From Flavobacteriaceae bacterium (GTDB lineage Bacteria > Bacteroidota > Bacteroidia > Flavobacteriales > Flavobacteriaceae): 21,841 bases of DNA. The notes under the pieces are model-generated. The model ran no database searches, had not been told where the DNA came from, and was given only the letters and a program-made list of their open reading frames with translations. The DNA lies in NCBI GenBank assembly GCA_030590765.1, contig JAUVCP010000002.1:1-21841 (forward strand), read 5' to 3'. Positions within the stretch are counted from its first letter, which is position 1. Each line of letters opens with the position of its first letter. The translations under genes were made by a program, and so were the position numbers. This document shows, in pieces, positions 13,801 to 21,841 of this stretch.

Positions 13801-16175
13801 TGCCTATGAATTTTTGGCAATTTGTAGCCCGATTTATTTTAAAGCAACGAATATTTATTTTATTGGTATTAGCTGTGATAACAGTTTTTTTATCAACTAA
13901 GATTGAAAATATTCGATTTTCTCATACCGAAGCAAATTTACTTCCACAGGATCACCCGGAAAATATCAAATACGATCATTTTCTTGAAATTTTTGGAGAA
14001 GAAGGTAACCTGCTAATTATAGCAATTAAAGACTCCACACTTTTCACTGTTGAAAATTTCAATAAGTGGAATCATCTTACAAAAGATCTGGAAGCATTTG
14101 ACCAAGTTGATTTTACCGTTTCAATTGGCGACATAAAAGAACTTAAAAAGGATAAAAAAAATCAAAAGTTCATTGTTGAACCTCTTTATGACAAGGAACC
14201 TGGTTCAAACGAAGATGTTAAAAAAATAAAACAAGAACTATTTGATAATCTGCCTTTTTTCGATAATTTTTTGTTCAACAAAAAATCTGGTACCATCAGA
14301 AGTGCCATTTATCTAGATAAGGATATTGTCAATACAAAAATTAGAGAACGATTTGTCTTTGATGTTCTAAACCCTGCCATTGAAAAATTTGAAAAAGACA
14401 CAGGTTTAGATGTACGAATTTCAGGTATGCCCTACGTACGAACCATGAATGCCCAAAATATTATTGATGAAATTGGTTTATTTGTTGGATTGGCCTTATT
14501 GATAACTTCATTGATATTCTGGCTGTTTTTCCGCTCATATCGGGCAACTTTCATCACTATGCTTGTAGTAAGCATTGGTGTAATTTGGTCGGTTGGATTT
14601 ATTGGTTGGTTTGATTATGAGATATCAGTACTAATGGCATTAATTCCACCATTGATCATTGTTATTGGAGTACCTAACGCTATTTTTTTAATCAACAAAT
14701 ATCAGCGGGAAGTAAAGGAACATGGCAACCAGGCAAAATCTTTACAAAGGATAATTTCAAAGGTAGGTAATGCTACTTTGATGACCAATATTACTACCGC
14801 ATCTGGTTTTGCTACTTTTATGTTTACGAATAGCCAGCTATTAAAAGAATTTGGTACCATTGCCTCTATAAATATCATGGCAATATTTGTCTTGTCTATT
14901 TTAATTATTCCCATTATTTACAGCTTTATGCGAAAACCAAAAGACAAGCATTTGGAGCATTTGGAAAGAAAATGGATGGACACTATTGTGACCTGGATGG
15001 AAAATACAGTTAGATATAACAGAATTGCCATTTACATATCAACTGTTCTTATTATCATCGTTAGTATTATTGGAGTTTATAAAATTCGTGTTTCAGGTAG
15101 CATCATTGAAGATATGCCAAAAAGCAAACAATTTTATAAAGACATTGTTTTTTTTGAGAATGAGTTTGGCGGCATCATGCCTTTGGAAGTATTGATCGAC
15201 ACTAAAAGAAAAAAAGGTGTTATGAATTTATCTACGCTTAAGCGGATGAATAAACTGGAAGAAGAGATTGATGAAATACCTGAATTATCTAAATCCATAT
15301 CTATTTTAAATATGGTAAGATACTCCAAACAGGCATTTTACAATGGAAATCCAAAATATTATCAATTACCTACAGAACAGGAAAAGAATTTTATTCTTGC
15401 TTACACCAAAAACTCAGATGCCAATTCTGACATGCTCAAAGACTTTGTAGATTCGACAGGGCAATATGCCAGAATCACAACATTTATGAAAGATATTGGT
15501 ACCGAAAAAATGGCGAGAATCGAAGATCGGCTAAAAGATAAAATCGATAAAGTTTTCCCAAAGGACAAATACAATGTTATTCTTACTGGAAAAGCACTGG
15601 TATTTCTAAAAGGAACCAATTATCTGGTTAAGAACCTTGCCATTTCACTTTCACTTGCTATTTTACTTATCTCACTGTTTATGGCATGGATGTTTCGTTC
15701 GTATAAAATGATTATTATTTCATTGATACCTAATATTCTACCCTTACTGATCACTGCTGGTTTAATGGGTTATTTAGGAGTCCCTATCAAACCATCTACT
15801 ATTTTGGTATTTAGTATTGCCTTTGGTATATCAGTAGATGATACCATACATTTTTTAGCAAAATACCGACAGGAACTCATACATCATAAATGGAATGTAA
15901 GAAAATCTGTATACGCAGCATTGAGGGAAACCGGAGTTAGTATGTTCTACACATCCATTGTTTTATTTTTTGGGTTTTTAGTCTTTACAGTTTCCAGTTT
16001 TGGTGGTACAAAAGCCCTTGGTGGATTGGTTTCAGTAACTCTGTTATTTGCAATGGTATCCAATTTATTATTATTACCATCGTTATTGCTATCACTGGAA
16101 TCCAAATTTGCCAATAAAAGAACGATCAAAGAACCTACAATTACAATCCTACCCGAAGAGGATGATGAAAATTAA
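13800..16175 (+). CDS. MMPL/RND-superfamily inner-membrane transporter
   Basis: A 791-residue protein with two repeated halves. TM1 is at about 16-34, followed by a periplasmic loop and TM2-6 (about 224-376). TM7 (about 408-428) starts the second half, followed by a second loop and TM8-12 (about 610-765). The proton-relay position differs between halves: TM4 has VIGVPNAIFLINKY (288-301), with N293 and no acid, while TM10 has FGISVDDTIHFLAKY (675-689), with D680 and D681. This fits the hydrophobe/lipid exporter branch of the superfamily, also called MMPL or SSD-like. The substrate is unknown. ATG at 13800 is used; the ATG two codons later is equally possible. rfbA follows 19 bases downstream. 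Confidence 0.9.
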   Translation: MPMNFWQFVARFILKQRIFILLVLAVITVFLSTKIENIRFSHTEANLLPQDHPENIKYDHFLEIFGEEGNLLIIAIKDSTLFTVENFNKWNHLTKDLEAFDQVDFTVSIGDIKELKKDKKNQKFIVEPLYDKEPGSNEDVKKIKQELFDNLPFFDNFLFNKKSGTIRSAIYLDKDIVNTKIRERFVFDVLNPAIEKFEKDTGLDVRISGMPYVRTMNAQNIIDEIGLFVGLALLITSLIFWLFFRSYRATFITMLVVSIGVIWSVGFIGWFDYEISVLMALIPPLIIVIGVPNAIFLINKYQREVKEHGNQAKSLQRIISKVGNATLMTNITTASGFATFMFTNSQLLKEFGTIASINIMAIFVLSILIIPIIYSFMRKPKDKHLEHLERKWMDTIVTWMENTVRYNRIAIYISTVLIIIVSIIGVYKIRVSGSIIEDMPKSKQFYKDIVFFENEFGGIMPLEVLIDTKRKKGVMNLSTLKRMNKLEEEIDEIPELSKSISILNMVRYSKQAFYNGNPKYYQLPTEQEKNFILAYTKNSDANSDMLKDFVDSTGQYARITTFMKDIGTEKMARIEDRLKDKIDKVFPKDKYNVILTGKALVFLKGTNYLVKNLAISLSLAILLISLFMAWMFRSYKMIIISLIPNILPLLITAGLMGYLGVPIKPSTILVFSIAFGISVDDTIHFLAKYRQELIHHKWNVRKSVYAALRETGVSMFYTSIVLFFGFLVFTVSSFGGTKALGGLVSVTLLFAMVSNLLLLPSLLLSLESKFANKRTIKEPTITILPEEDDEN

Positions 16176-16194
16176 TTGAATTAATTAAAATACT

Positions 16195-17055
16195 ATGAAG
16201 GGAATTATTTTAGCTGGAGGTAGCGGAACAAGATTACATCCTCTTACCTTGGCTGTTAGTAAGCAGCTCATGCCAATTTACGATAAACCAATGATCTATT
16301 ATCCTTTATCGGTATTGATGCTGGCAGGAATTAAAGATATTTTGATCATCTCTACTCCTAACGACCTTCCATTATTTGAAAGACTTTTAGGAGATGGGAA
16401 GAATTTAGGATGTAATTTTGAATATGCGGTTCAGAAAATTCCTAACGGACTTGCTCAAGCATTTGTAATTGGTGAAGAATTTATTGGCAATGATGATGTT
16501 GCTTTAGTTTTAGGAGATAATATCTTTTACGGAGCTGAATTCGAAAAACGTCTGAAAAGAGCTAATAAACCTGACGGAGGAGTTGTTTTTGCATATCATG
16601 TAAAAGATCCTGAAAGATATGGTGTTGTAGAATTTGATGAAAATCACAAAGCAATTTCTATTGAAGAAAAACCTGAAAATCCTAAATCAAATTATGCAGT
16701 TCCCGGAATATATTTTTATGACAATAGCGTTGTTGAAATTGCAAAAAATCTAAAACCATCTGCAAGAGGAGAATATGAAATTACGGATATCAATAAAACC
16801 TATCTGGAACAAGGAAAGTTAAGAGTTGGTGTTATTGGTCGTGGTACAGCCTGGCTGGATACAGGAACTTTCAATTCATTGATACAGGCACAACAATTTG
16901 TACAGGTAATTGAAGAAAGACAGGGTTTAAAAATTGGTTGTATTGAAGAAATTGCCTTCCGTAAAGGATTTATTGATGCCAATCAATTAAGAGAAGTTGC
17001 AAAACCATTGTTAAAAAGTGGTTATGGAGCATATTTAATGGACATAATAGAATAA
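16195..17055 (+). CDS. rfbA: Glucose-1-phosphate thymidylyltransferase
   Basis: Makes dTDP-glucose from glucose-1-phosphate and dTTP, the first step to dTDP-rhamnose and related surface sugars (also called rmlA). The nucleotidyltransferase signature [13 protein letters not shown] (6-18) is followed by [11 protein letters not shown] (22-32), the metal-site loop LGDN (106-109), [20 protein letters not shown] and the DTGTFNSL stretch. The length of 286 is normal. The partner genes rfbB, rfbC and rfbD are not in this window, so the pathway must be encoded elsewhere or the enzyme feeds another sugar. Confidence 0.95.
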   Translation: MKGIILAGGSGTRLHPLTLAVSKQLMPIYDKPMIYYPLSVLMLAGIKDILIISTPNDLPLFERLLGDGKNLGCNFEYAVQKIPNGLAQAFVIGEEFIGNDDVALVLGDNIFYGAEFEKRLKRANKPDGGVVFAYHVKDPERYGVVEFDENHKAISIEEKPENPKSNYAVPGIYFYDNSVVEIAKNLKPSARGEYEITDINKTYLEQGKLRVGVIGRGTAWLDTGTFNSLIQAQQFVQVIEERQGLKIGCIEEIAFRKGFIDANQLREVAKPLLKSGYGAYLMDIIE

Positions 17056-17084
17056 TTATTCTTTCTATTTTTTATTGCATTGCT

Positions 17085-17092
17085 TATCTTTG
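17085..17092 (+). promoter_or_regulatory. -7 element for asnS
   Basis: TATCTTTG matches TAnnTTTG, 18 bases before the ATG at 17111, with no clear -33. It lies inside the longer open frame that begins at 17075, so a transcript from here could only be translated from 17111. Confidence 0.45.
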
Positions 17093-17110
17093 CCATTCAA
17101 ATTTTTTAAG

Positions 17111-18544
17111 ATGCAAAGATTTAACGTAGCTGAGTTATTACAATCAGAAAACTTTTTACAGGAAATAATTATAAAAGGATGGGTCCGTACTTTTAGAAGC
17201 AATAGATTTATTGCTTTAAATGACGGTTCTACCATTAAGAATATTCAATGTGTTATTGATTTTGAAAACACCCCTGAAGATATTCTAAAAAAAATAACAA
17301 CTGGTGCTGCATTAAGCATAAAAGGCACATTGGCAGAAAGTCAGGGAAAAGGACAAACGGTAGAAATACAAGTTTCAGATATTGAGGTTTTAGGTGATTC
17401 AAATCCGGAAAAATATCCAATTCAACCAAAAAAACACACCTTTGAATTTTTACGTGAAAATGCACATTTAAGAGTTAGAACAAACACTTTTAGTGCAGTA
17501 ATGAGAGTTCGGTCTGCTTTGTCATTTGCCATACATCAATATTTTGTAAGTAGAGGATTTTATCATATGCATACCCCTATCATTACAGGATCAGATGCAG
17601 AAGGAGCAGGTGAAATGTTTCGAGTTTCTACTCTCGACCAAAAAAAACCTCCATTAAATGAATCAGGTGAAATAGATTTTAGTCAGGATTTCTTTGGTAA
17701 GGAAACTAATCTTACGGTCTCTGGTCAGTTAGAAGCAGAAACTTATGCTATGGCACTGGGAAAAGTTTATACTTTCGGACCAACATTCAGGGCAGAAAAC
17801 TCAAATACTTCTCGTCATTTAGCAGAGTTCTGGATGATAGAACCAGAGGTAGCTTTTAACGATCTGGATGCAAATATGGATCTGAGTGAAGATTTTATCA
17901 AAGAGGTATTAAAATATGTACTTGAAAATTGTAAAGACGATCTAGAATTTTTAGAACAACGTTTGATACAGGAAGATAAGTCAAAACCTGCGATCCAAAG
18001 GAGCGACATGGCTCTTATTGAAAAACTACATTTTGTAATAGATAATAATTTCAAAAGAGTTAGCTATACAGAGGCCATTGAAATTTTAAGGAATAGTAAA
18101 CCCAATAAAAAGAAAAAATTCAAATACCCAATCAATGAATGGGGAACTGACCTGCAAAGTGAACACGAAAGATTTTTGGTTGAAAAACATTTTAAATGTC
18201 CAGTTATCCTTTTTGATTACCCGGCAAACATCAAGGCATTTTATATGCGTTTAAATGATGATGGCAAAACTGTAAGAGCCATGGATGTACTATTTCCTGG
18301 TATTGGAGAAATTGTTGGAGGAAGCCAAAGAGAAGAAAGATTTGATGTGCTTAAAGAAAAAATTAAAGCCCTTGGTATTGATGAAAAAGAATTATGGTGG
18401 TATTTAGATTTACGTAAATTTGGTACGGCAGTACATTCTGGCTTTGGATTAGGGTTTGAAAGATTAGTTCAATTCGCCACCGGAATGGGAAATATTCGTG
18501 ATGTAATACCTTTTCCAAGAGCACCACAAAGTGCAGACTTTTAA
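17111..18544 (+). CDS. asnS: Asparagine--tRNA ligase
   Basis: Class II aminoacyl-tRNA synthetase that charges tRNA-Asn. The N-terminal OB-fold anticodon domain (about 1-100) includes IKGWVRTFRSNRFIALNDGS. The catalytic core has motif 1 (SRGFYHMHTPIITGSDAEGAGEMF region), motif 2 (FRAENSNTSRHLAEFWMIEPE region) and motif 3 (GFGLGFERLVQFATGMG). The open frame reaches ATG 17075, but I choose 17111, giving 477 residues. The protein then begins MQRFNVAELLQ, and a -7 element lies within the extra upstream part. The presence of AsnS means Asn-tRNA need not come from the amidotransferase route. Confidence 0.95.
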   Translation: MQRFNVAELLQSENFLQEIIIKGWVRTFRSNRFIALNDGSTIKNIQCVIDFENTPEDILKKITTGAALSIKGTLAESQGKGQTVEIQVSDIEVLGDSNPEKYPIQPKKHTFEFLRENAHLRVRTNTFSAVMRVRSALSFAIHQYFVSRGFYHMHTPIITGSDAEGAGEMFRVSTLDQKKPPLNESGEIDFSQDFFGKETNLTVSGQLEAETYAMALGKVYTFGPTFRAENSNTSRHLAEFWMIEPEVAFNDLDANMDLSEDFIKEVLKYVLENCKDDLEFLEQRLIQEDKSKPAIQRSDMALIEKLHFVIDNNFKRVSYTEAIEILRNSKPNKKKKFKYPINEWGTDLQSEHERFLVEKHFKCPVILFDYPANIKAFYMRLNDDGKTVRAMDVLFPGIGEIVGGSQREERFDVLKEKIKALGIDEKELWWYLDLRKFGTAVHSGFGLGFERLVQFATGMGNIRDVIPFPRAPQSADF

Positions 18545-18552
18545 TTTTAACT

Positions 18553-18583
18553 TTTGAGGTAATTTAAACCAAACCTTTTTTTG
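18553..18583 (+). promoter_or_regulatory. Possible rpoN promoter, weak
   Basis: TTTG at 18553-18556, 19 bases, then TTTTTTTG at 18576-18583. The spacing is right but the -7 box lacks the consensus A. The start codon lies 26 bases further on. Confidence 0.35.
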
Positions 18584-18609
18584 TATTTTTATCAGGAAGA
18601 GAAAATCCT

Positions 18610-20064
18610 ATGCTAAAACAAAGTTTACAACAAAAACTACAACAAAAATTATCTCCTCAACAAATTCAGTTGATGAAGTTAATTCAATTGCCCACTCAGG
18701 CATTTGAACAAAAATTAGCACAGGAAATTGAAGAAAATCCTGCTTTGGAAAGCGGTAAAGATGATCTAGATGAATTTCAAGACTCTGATCAGGATGATTA
18801 TGATGACGAGGAAACGGAGAATGTTGAAACAGAAATCAATATAGAGGATTACCTAAGTGATGATGAAATTCCTAACTACAAATTACAGGCAAATAACTAT
18901 AGTGCTGATGATGAGGATTCACGTATCCCCTACTCGGGAGGTATTACTTTCAATCAACACCTAATCAATCAACTCAACACATATAGTCTTGACGATCAAG
19001 ATGTTCAAATTGCAGAATTTCTAATTGGCTGTATTGATGATAGTGGTTACATCAGAAGACCTATTGAAGATATTGTTGATGATCTTGCTTTTTCAGAAAA
19101 TATTTTTACTACAAATGAAGATGTTGAAAAGGTATTAAAGATCGTACATGATCTTGATCCTGCCGGAGTTGGGGCAAGAAATTTAAGTGAATGTTTGCTG
19201 TTACAATTAAAAAGAAAAGAAGAGACTAAAGATCGAAAATTAGCCATCGAAATATTAGAGACTTCTTTCAACCATTTTGTAAAAAAGCATTACAATAAAC
19301 TATTACAAAAATTCAATATTTCAAAAGAAGAATTGATCAGTGCTATAAGTGAAATTGAAAAACTTAATCCCAAACCTGGGGGCTCCTTTTCAGGTAATTT
19401 AACTCCCATTGAACATATCGTACCTGATTTTACTTTAAGAATAAACGAAGGAGTTCTTGAACTGAGTTTAAATGCAAGAAATGCGCCTGACCTTCATATT
19501 TCAAGAGAATATGATAATATGCTTAAGGGTTATGCCGAATCGAAAGACAAAACAAAAAGTCAAAAAGATGCGGTCCTTTTTATAAAGCAAAAATTAGATG
19601 CAGCAAAATGGTTTATTGACGCTATAAAACAGCGCCAACAAACACTAATGCTAACCATGAATGCCATTATGTACTATCAACAGGAATATTTTTTAACTGG
19701 TGATGAACGTAATTTAAGACCAATGGTTTTAAAAGATATTGCTGAAAAGATCCATATGGATGTATCTACTGTTTCGCGAGTTGCAAACAGTAAATATGTG
19801 GATACGCCTTACGGAACCAAATTGATAAAAGAGTTCTTTTCTGAATCAATGAAAAATGATCAGGGAGAAGATATCTCTACCCGTGAGATCAAAAAGATAT
19901 TACAAACAGTGATTGAAAAGGAAAACAAAAAGAAACCACTAACCGACGAAAAACTATCTGCATTATTAAAAGAAAAAGGATATTTGATCGCACGTAGAAC
20001 AGTTGCTAAATACCGGGAACAATTAGACATTCCGGTGGCAAGATTGAGAAAACAAATTTTGTAA
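18610..20064 (+). CDS. rpoN: RNA polymerase sigma-54 factor
   Basis: Alternative sigma factor that needs an AAA+ activator and reads -24/-12 promoters. Region I is a Gln/Leu-rich activator-interaction segment (about 1-46: QSLQQKLQQKL, QIQLMKLIQLP). An acidic region II linker (about 47-88) follows, then the core-binding domain and the DNA-binding part. The RpoN box ARRTVAKYRE is intact at 461-470, and the DVSTVSRVANSKYV helix-turn-helix lies upstream of it. The length of 484 is normal. The next gene begins three bases after the stop, so they are probably cotranscribed. No obvious -24/-12 site was noticed in the window, though I did not scan exhaustively. Confidence 0.96.
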   Translation: MLKQSLQQKLQQKLSPQQIQLMKLIQLPTQAFEQKLAQEIEENPALESGKDDLDEFQDSDQDDYDDEETENVETEINIEDYLSDDEIPNYKLQANNYSADDEDSRIPYSGGITFNQHLINQLNTYSLDDQDVQIAEFLIGCIDDSGYIRRPIEDIVDDLAFSENIFTTNEDVEKVLKIVHDLDPAGVGARNLSECLLLQLKRKEETKDRKLAIEILETSFNHFVKKHYNKLLQKFNISKEELISAISEIEKLNPKPGGSFSGNLTPIEHIVPDFTLRINEGVLELSLNARNAPDLHISREYDNMLKGYAESKDKTKSQKDAVLFIKQKLDAAKWFIDAIKQRQQTLMLTMNAIMYYQQEYFLTGDERNLRPMVLKDIAEKIHMDVSTVSRVANSKYVDTPYGTKLIKEFFSESMKNDQGEDISTREIKKILQTVIEKENKKKPLTDEKLSALLKEKGYLIARRTVAKYREQLDIPVARLRKQIL

Positions 20065-20067
20065 TTC

Positions 20068-20679
20068 ATGCTTTTTTACAAACTAATATCATATGTTTTT
20101 CACCCTTTACTGTTCTCTTTTATAGGCTCATTCCTGTATTTATTCTTAACACCTAAACATATTTTAAAAAAACAAGAATACATTATTCTTCTATTTGTTT
20201 TTTTAAGTACTTATGTTTTACCCATTTTTTTACTCATAGTTTTAAAACAATTCAAATTGATAAATAATTATCATCTTAAAACCATTAATGAAAGAAAATT
20301 CCCAGTTATATTTTTTATCGTATTATCTTTTATGGTAGGAAAAATGATGATAAAAACTCAAATTGTAGATTTGCTGGCTTTTTCATTTTTTGGAATATCT
20401 TTTGCGTTAAGTATAACATATCTGCTCTTTAAGTTTAATATAAAAACCAGTTTACACACTTTGGGAATTGGTGGGATCATAGGTTTTGTAATCGTGATGA
20501 GCTATGAATATCAACTAAATTTTAATTTATTAATAGCGTGTTTATTTATTTTATCAGGCTTGATCGCTTTTTCAAGATTAAAATTAAAAGCTCATGTTCC
20601 AAATGAAATATATCTAGGTTTTATCATTGGTTTTATGACTCAAATAGGAAGTTATGCCTTTACTTTATCAGGATCATAA
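20068..20679 (+). CDS. Polytopic membrane protein with PAP2-like motifs
   Basis: A 203-residue, very hydrophobic protein with about six membrane helices. Motifs recall the PAP2 lipid phosphatase superfamily but are degenerate. ERKFP at 75-79 is in the place of the KxxxxxxRP region, SLH at 128-130 is where PSGH should be, and SR-x5-H (169-176) is intact, but the Asp three residues after that His is E180. It may be a divergent PAP2-type phosphatase or transferase, or a non-catalytic relative. It lies three bases after rpoN and converges with the porin-like gene, with eight bases between their stop codons. The function is not established. Confidence 0.7.
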   Translation: MLFYKLISYVFHPLLFSFIGSFLYLFLTPKHILKKQEYIILLFVFLSTYVLPIFLLIVLKQFKLINNYHLKTINERKFPVIFFIVLSFMVGKMMIKTQIVDLLAFSFFGISFALSITYLLFKFNIKTSLHTLGIGGIIGFVIVMSYEYQLNFNLLIACLFILSGLIAFSRLKLKAHVPNEIYLGFIIGFMTQIGSYAFTLSGS

Positions 20680-20687
20680 AGAATAGC

Positions 20688-21347
20688 TTACAGAATATAA
20701 AAGATCAAACCTAGTCGCAAATCGTGTATTCCAATAGTATATGAATTATTTTTTATATTACTAAAAATCTCACTAAGACCATAATACATATGTAAATTCC
20801 ATTTGTTATACCCTACCGAAAGTGTTGGCCCATATTGAAAACGGTTAATCGCTATTATTTTTTCAACATCAAAATCTTCTCTTTGTTTTAATCTTGTATT
20901 CTCAATAAAAGCATATGAAAATTTAAAACCGGGATAAACTCTCCAAAACTTATACTTTTCAGGAGTAGAAGTTCTAAATCTGATCTCTAGGGGAATTTCA
21001 ACATTGTGCATTCCTACTTTATTGCTTTTTAGTTCAATACCTTCAGAAGGTACTGGGGCGGGCACATATTCTTTCACACTAAAATAATAAACATTCAATC
21101 CATAACCTAGACCCAAACCTAATGCAATATTACGCCTTGTATTTAGAGGAAAATCTTTAATAAATCCGAATCCAAACCCATATGAAAAACCTGTTTGAGA
21201 AATTGGCTTGGGTAAATTCAGCATTTTTACGTAGGAAATACTAGCGTACAACTGATCTTCCAAATATTTGGTATCAACATAAACACTATCGTTCTGTGCT
21301 TTTAGCATACCGGATATGAAAATAAATAATAATGTTAGCTGCCGCAT
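20688..21347 (-). CDS. Porin/PorT-like outer-membrane beta-barrel protein
   Basis: A 219-residue protein with an N-terminal signal peptide (MRQLTLLFIFISGMLKAQ) and alternating hydrophobic strands. These include GFSYGFGFGFIKDFP, ALGLGLGYGLNVYYF, PLEIRFRTSTPEKYKFWRVY and a final DLRLGLIFYIL strand ending in a hydrophobic residue. The layout fits the small PorT/OmpX-like barrels of Bacteroidota. The sequence resembles the porin family protein found near rpoN in flavobacteria, not the secretion-system PorT itself; this comes from memory. The role could be structural or transport. A good promoter lies just upstream at 21366-21398. Confidence 0.8.
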   Translation of the reverse strand: MRQLTLLFIFISGMLKAQNDSVYVDTKYLEDQLYASISYVKMLNLPKPISQTGFSYGFGFGFIKDFPLNTRRNIALGLGLGYGLNVYYFSVKEYVPAPVPSEGIELKSNKVGMHNVEIPLEIRFRTSTPEKYKFWRVYPGFKFSYAFIENTRLKQREDFDVEKIIAINRFQYGPTLSVGYNKWNLHMYYGLSEIFSNIKNNSYTIGIHDLRLGLIFYIL

Positions 21348-21629
21348 TTAGAAATTTTAAGAAATCAAAGGTAACTTTTTAAAAGAAGAATTCCCAAAAG
21401 GATAATTCAGAATTTAACGCGAATAAAAAAGGAATAAAAAAATGAAAGAATACAATATTTATGGAGAACAACTATCCCAAAGGCAAAGTCATCTGAATAT
21501 TTTATTGACTTCAATTTAATATTTAGATCAAAACTCAAGATTCATATTTCCTTTTAATGGATGATTTAACCGTGAACTTCTAAAATATGAGCATAAAGGA
21601 AATCTCATTGATACAATTAAGTCTTCTTT
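21348..21629. other. Intergenic region, 282 bases
   Basis: The left part holds the porin promoter (21366-21398). The rest is AT-rich with no good open frame longer than a 25-codon ATG frame (21442-21519), which lacks a ribosome binding site and any family match. I see no terminator stronger than a 5-bp stem (near 21579-21611). Confidence 0.6.
21366..21398 (-). promoter_or_regulatory. Promoter of the porin-like gene (Bacteroidota type)
   Basis: On the minus strand TTTG (21398-21395) is followed after 21 bases by TACCTTTG (21373-21366), matching TAnnTTTG. Transcription would begin about 12 bases before the ATG at 21347. Confidence 0.65.
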
Positions 21630-21841
21630 TTAATTCAGTAAACTGATATCTAATTTTTTGCCTAGAATTCTGTTTAGTTCCTCAGATGTTTGGGGATCAA
21701 TCAAATTTAAGGCTTTTACATTACACAGTTTTTCAATTAATTCAGCTCCGGCAAAAGTATTGGTTGATATTCCACTAACAATATCTGGTTTTAAATTAAA
21801 GCTTTTCATAACCCCAAAAACAGCATAAGGATCAGAAGCAC
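21630..21841 (-). CDS. Unrecognised protein, C-terminal part, cut by the window edge
   Basis: I translated the minus-strand frame ending at the TAA at 21632-21630. It gives 69 residues: ASDPYAVFGVMKSFNLKPD near the edge, then IVSGISTNTFAGAELIEKL and a Leu-rich end NRILGKKLDISLLN. The frame is open to the window edge and has coding-like composition. The stretch VMKSFNLKPDIVSGIS faintly resembles the first alpha/beta unit of patatin-like proteins, but the GxSxG nucleophile elbow reads GISTN, so I do not assign it. The 5' end is missing. Confidence 0.6.
   Translation of the reverse strand, partial: ASDPYAVFGVMKSFNLKPDIVSGISTNTFAGAELIEKLCNVKALNLIDPQTSEELNRILGKKLDISLLN

Noticed and set aside
17075..17110. 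Twelve-residue extension of AsnS
   Set aside because: A promoter -7 element falls inside it, and the protein starting at 17111 fits the family.
20688..21347. Type IX secretion protein PorT
   Set aside because: The barrel is similar in size, but the sequence fits the porin-like protein usually near rpoN, and no other secretion gene is nearby.
21442..21519. A 25-codon ATG frame in the last intergenic region
   Set aside because: No ribosome site, no promoter, no family resemblance; expected by chance in AT-rich DNA.
1..21841. Mobile element, prophage, CRISPR or defence island
   Set aside because: No transposase, integrase, repeat-spacer pattern, cas-like or toxin-antitoxin gene was seen; the genes are core functions with uniform composition.

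Overview
This window is AT-rich and reads as chromosomal core sequence from a member of the Bacteroidota, most likely class Flavobacteriia. Four things point there. There are matches to the Bacteroidota promoter (a TTTG at -33 and TAnnTTTG at -7), and few clear Shine-Dalgarno sites. Several families are typical of the phylum: DUF3127, DUF5916, DUF2797, and a porin-like barrel next to rpoN. The translation genes have flavobacterial-style sequences. The gene order also looks like that of flavobacterial core chromosomes; this last point is from memory and was not searched.

Layout. Positions 1-1671 (minus strand) hold the start of aat (cut by the window edge), a DUF3127 OB-fold-like protein with an SSB-type acidic tail, and a flavin reductase-like protein. 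Positions 1772-2959 encode an orphan membrane sensor histidine kinase, convergent with a minus-strand HIT protein and greA (2971-3878). Positions 4008-5588 encode a small lipoprotein with a degenerate Rieske-like domain, then purK. Position 5680 starts a DUF2797 protein, which is convergent with a large outer-membrane DUF5916 protein on the minus strand (6496-9177).

Positions 9396-13729 form the translation and nucleotide block: rplM-rpsI, rpsB-tsf, pyrH-frr, with two good terminators separating the units and structured leaders before rplM and rpsB. Positions 13800-20679 carry an MMPL/RND-type transporter, rfbA (rmlA), asnS, rpoN and a polytopic membrane protein with PAP2-like motifs. Positions 20688-21347 (minus strand) encode a porin-like outer-membrane barrel. 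The window ends in the 3' part of an unrecognised minus-strand gene.

How they work together. The central block makes ribosomal proteins, an elongation factor, a recycling factor and UMP kinase, all needed for growth. aat and greA serve N-degron tagging and transcript elongation. asnS charges tRNA-Asn, and purK and rfbA feed purine and dTDP-sugar synthesis. The rest are envelope proteins. I see no mobile element, CRISPR array, defence island, tRNA or rRNA.

I found no convincing new multi-gene system. The most interesting signals are small: a terminator-like hairpin in the greA leader, start-codon and leader hairpins before rplM and rpsB, a perfect palindrome that supplies the C-terminus of PyrH, a second REP-like palindrome after purK, and the odd features of the DUF3127, DUF2797, Rieske-like and PAP2-like proteins.
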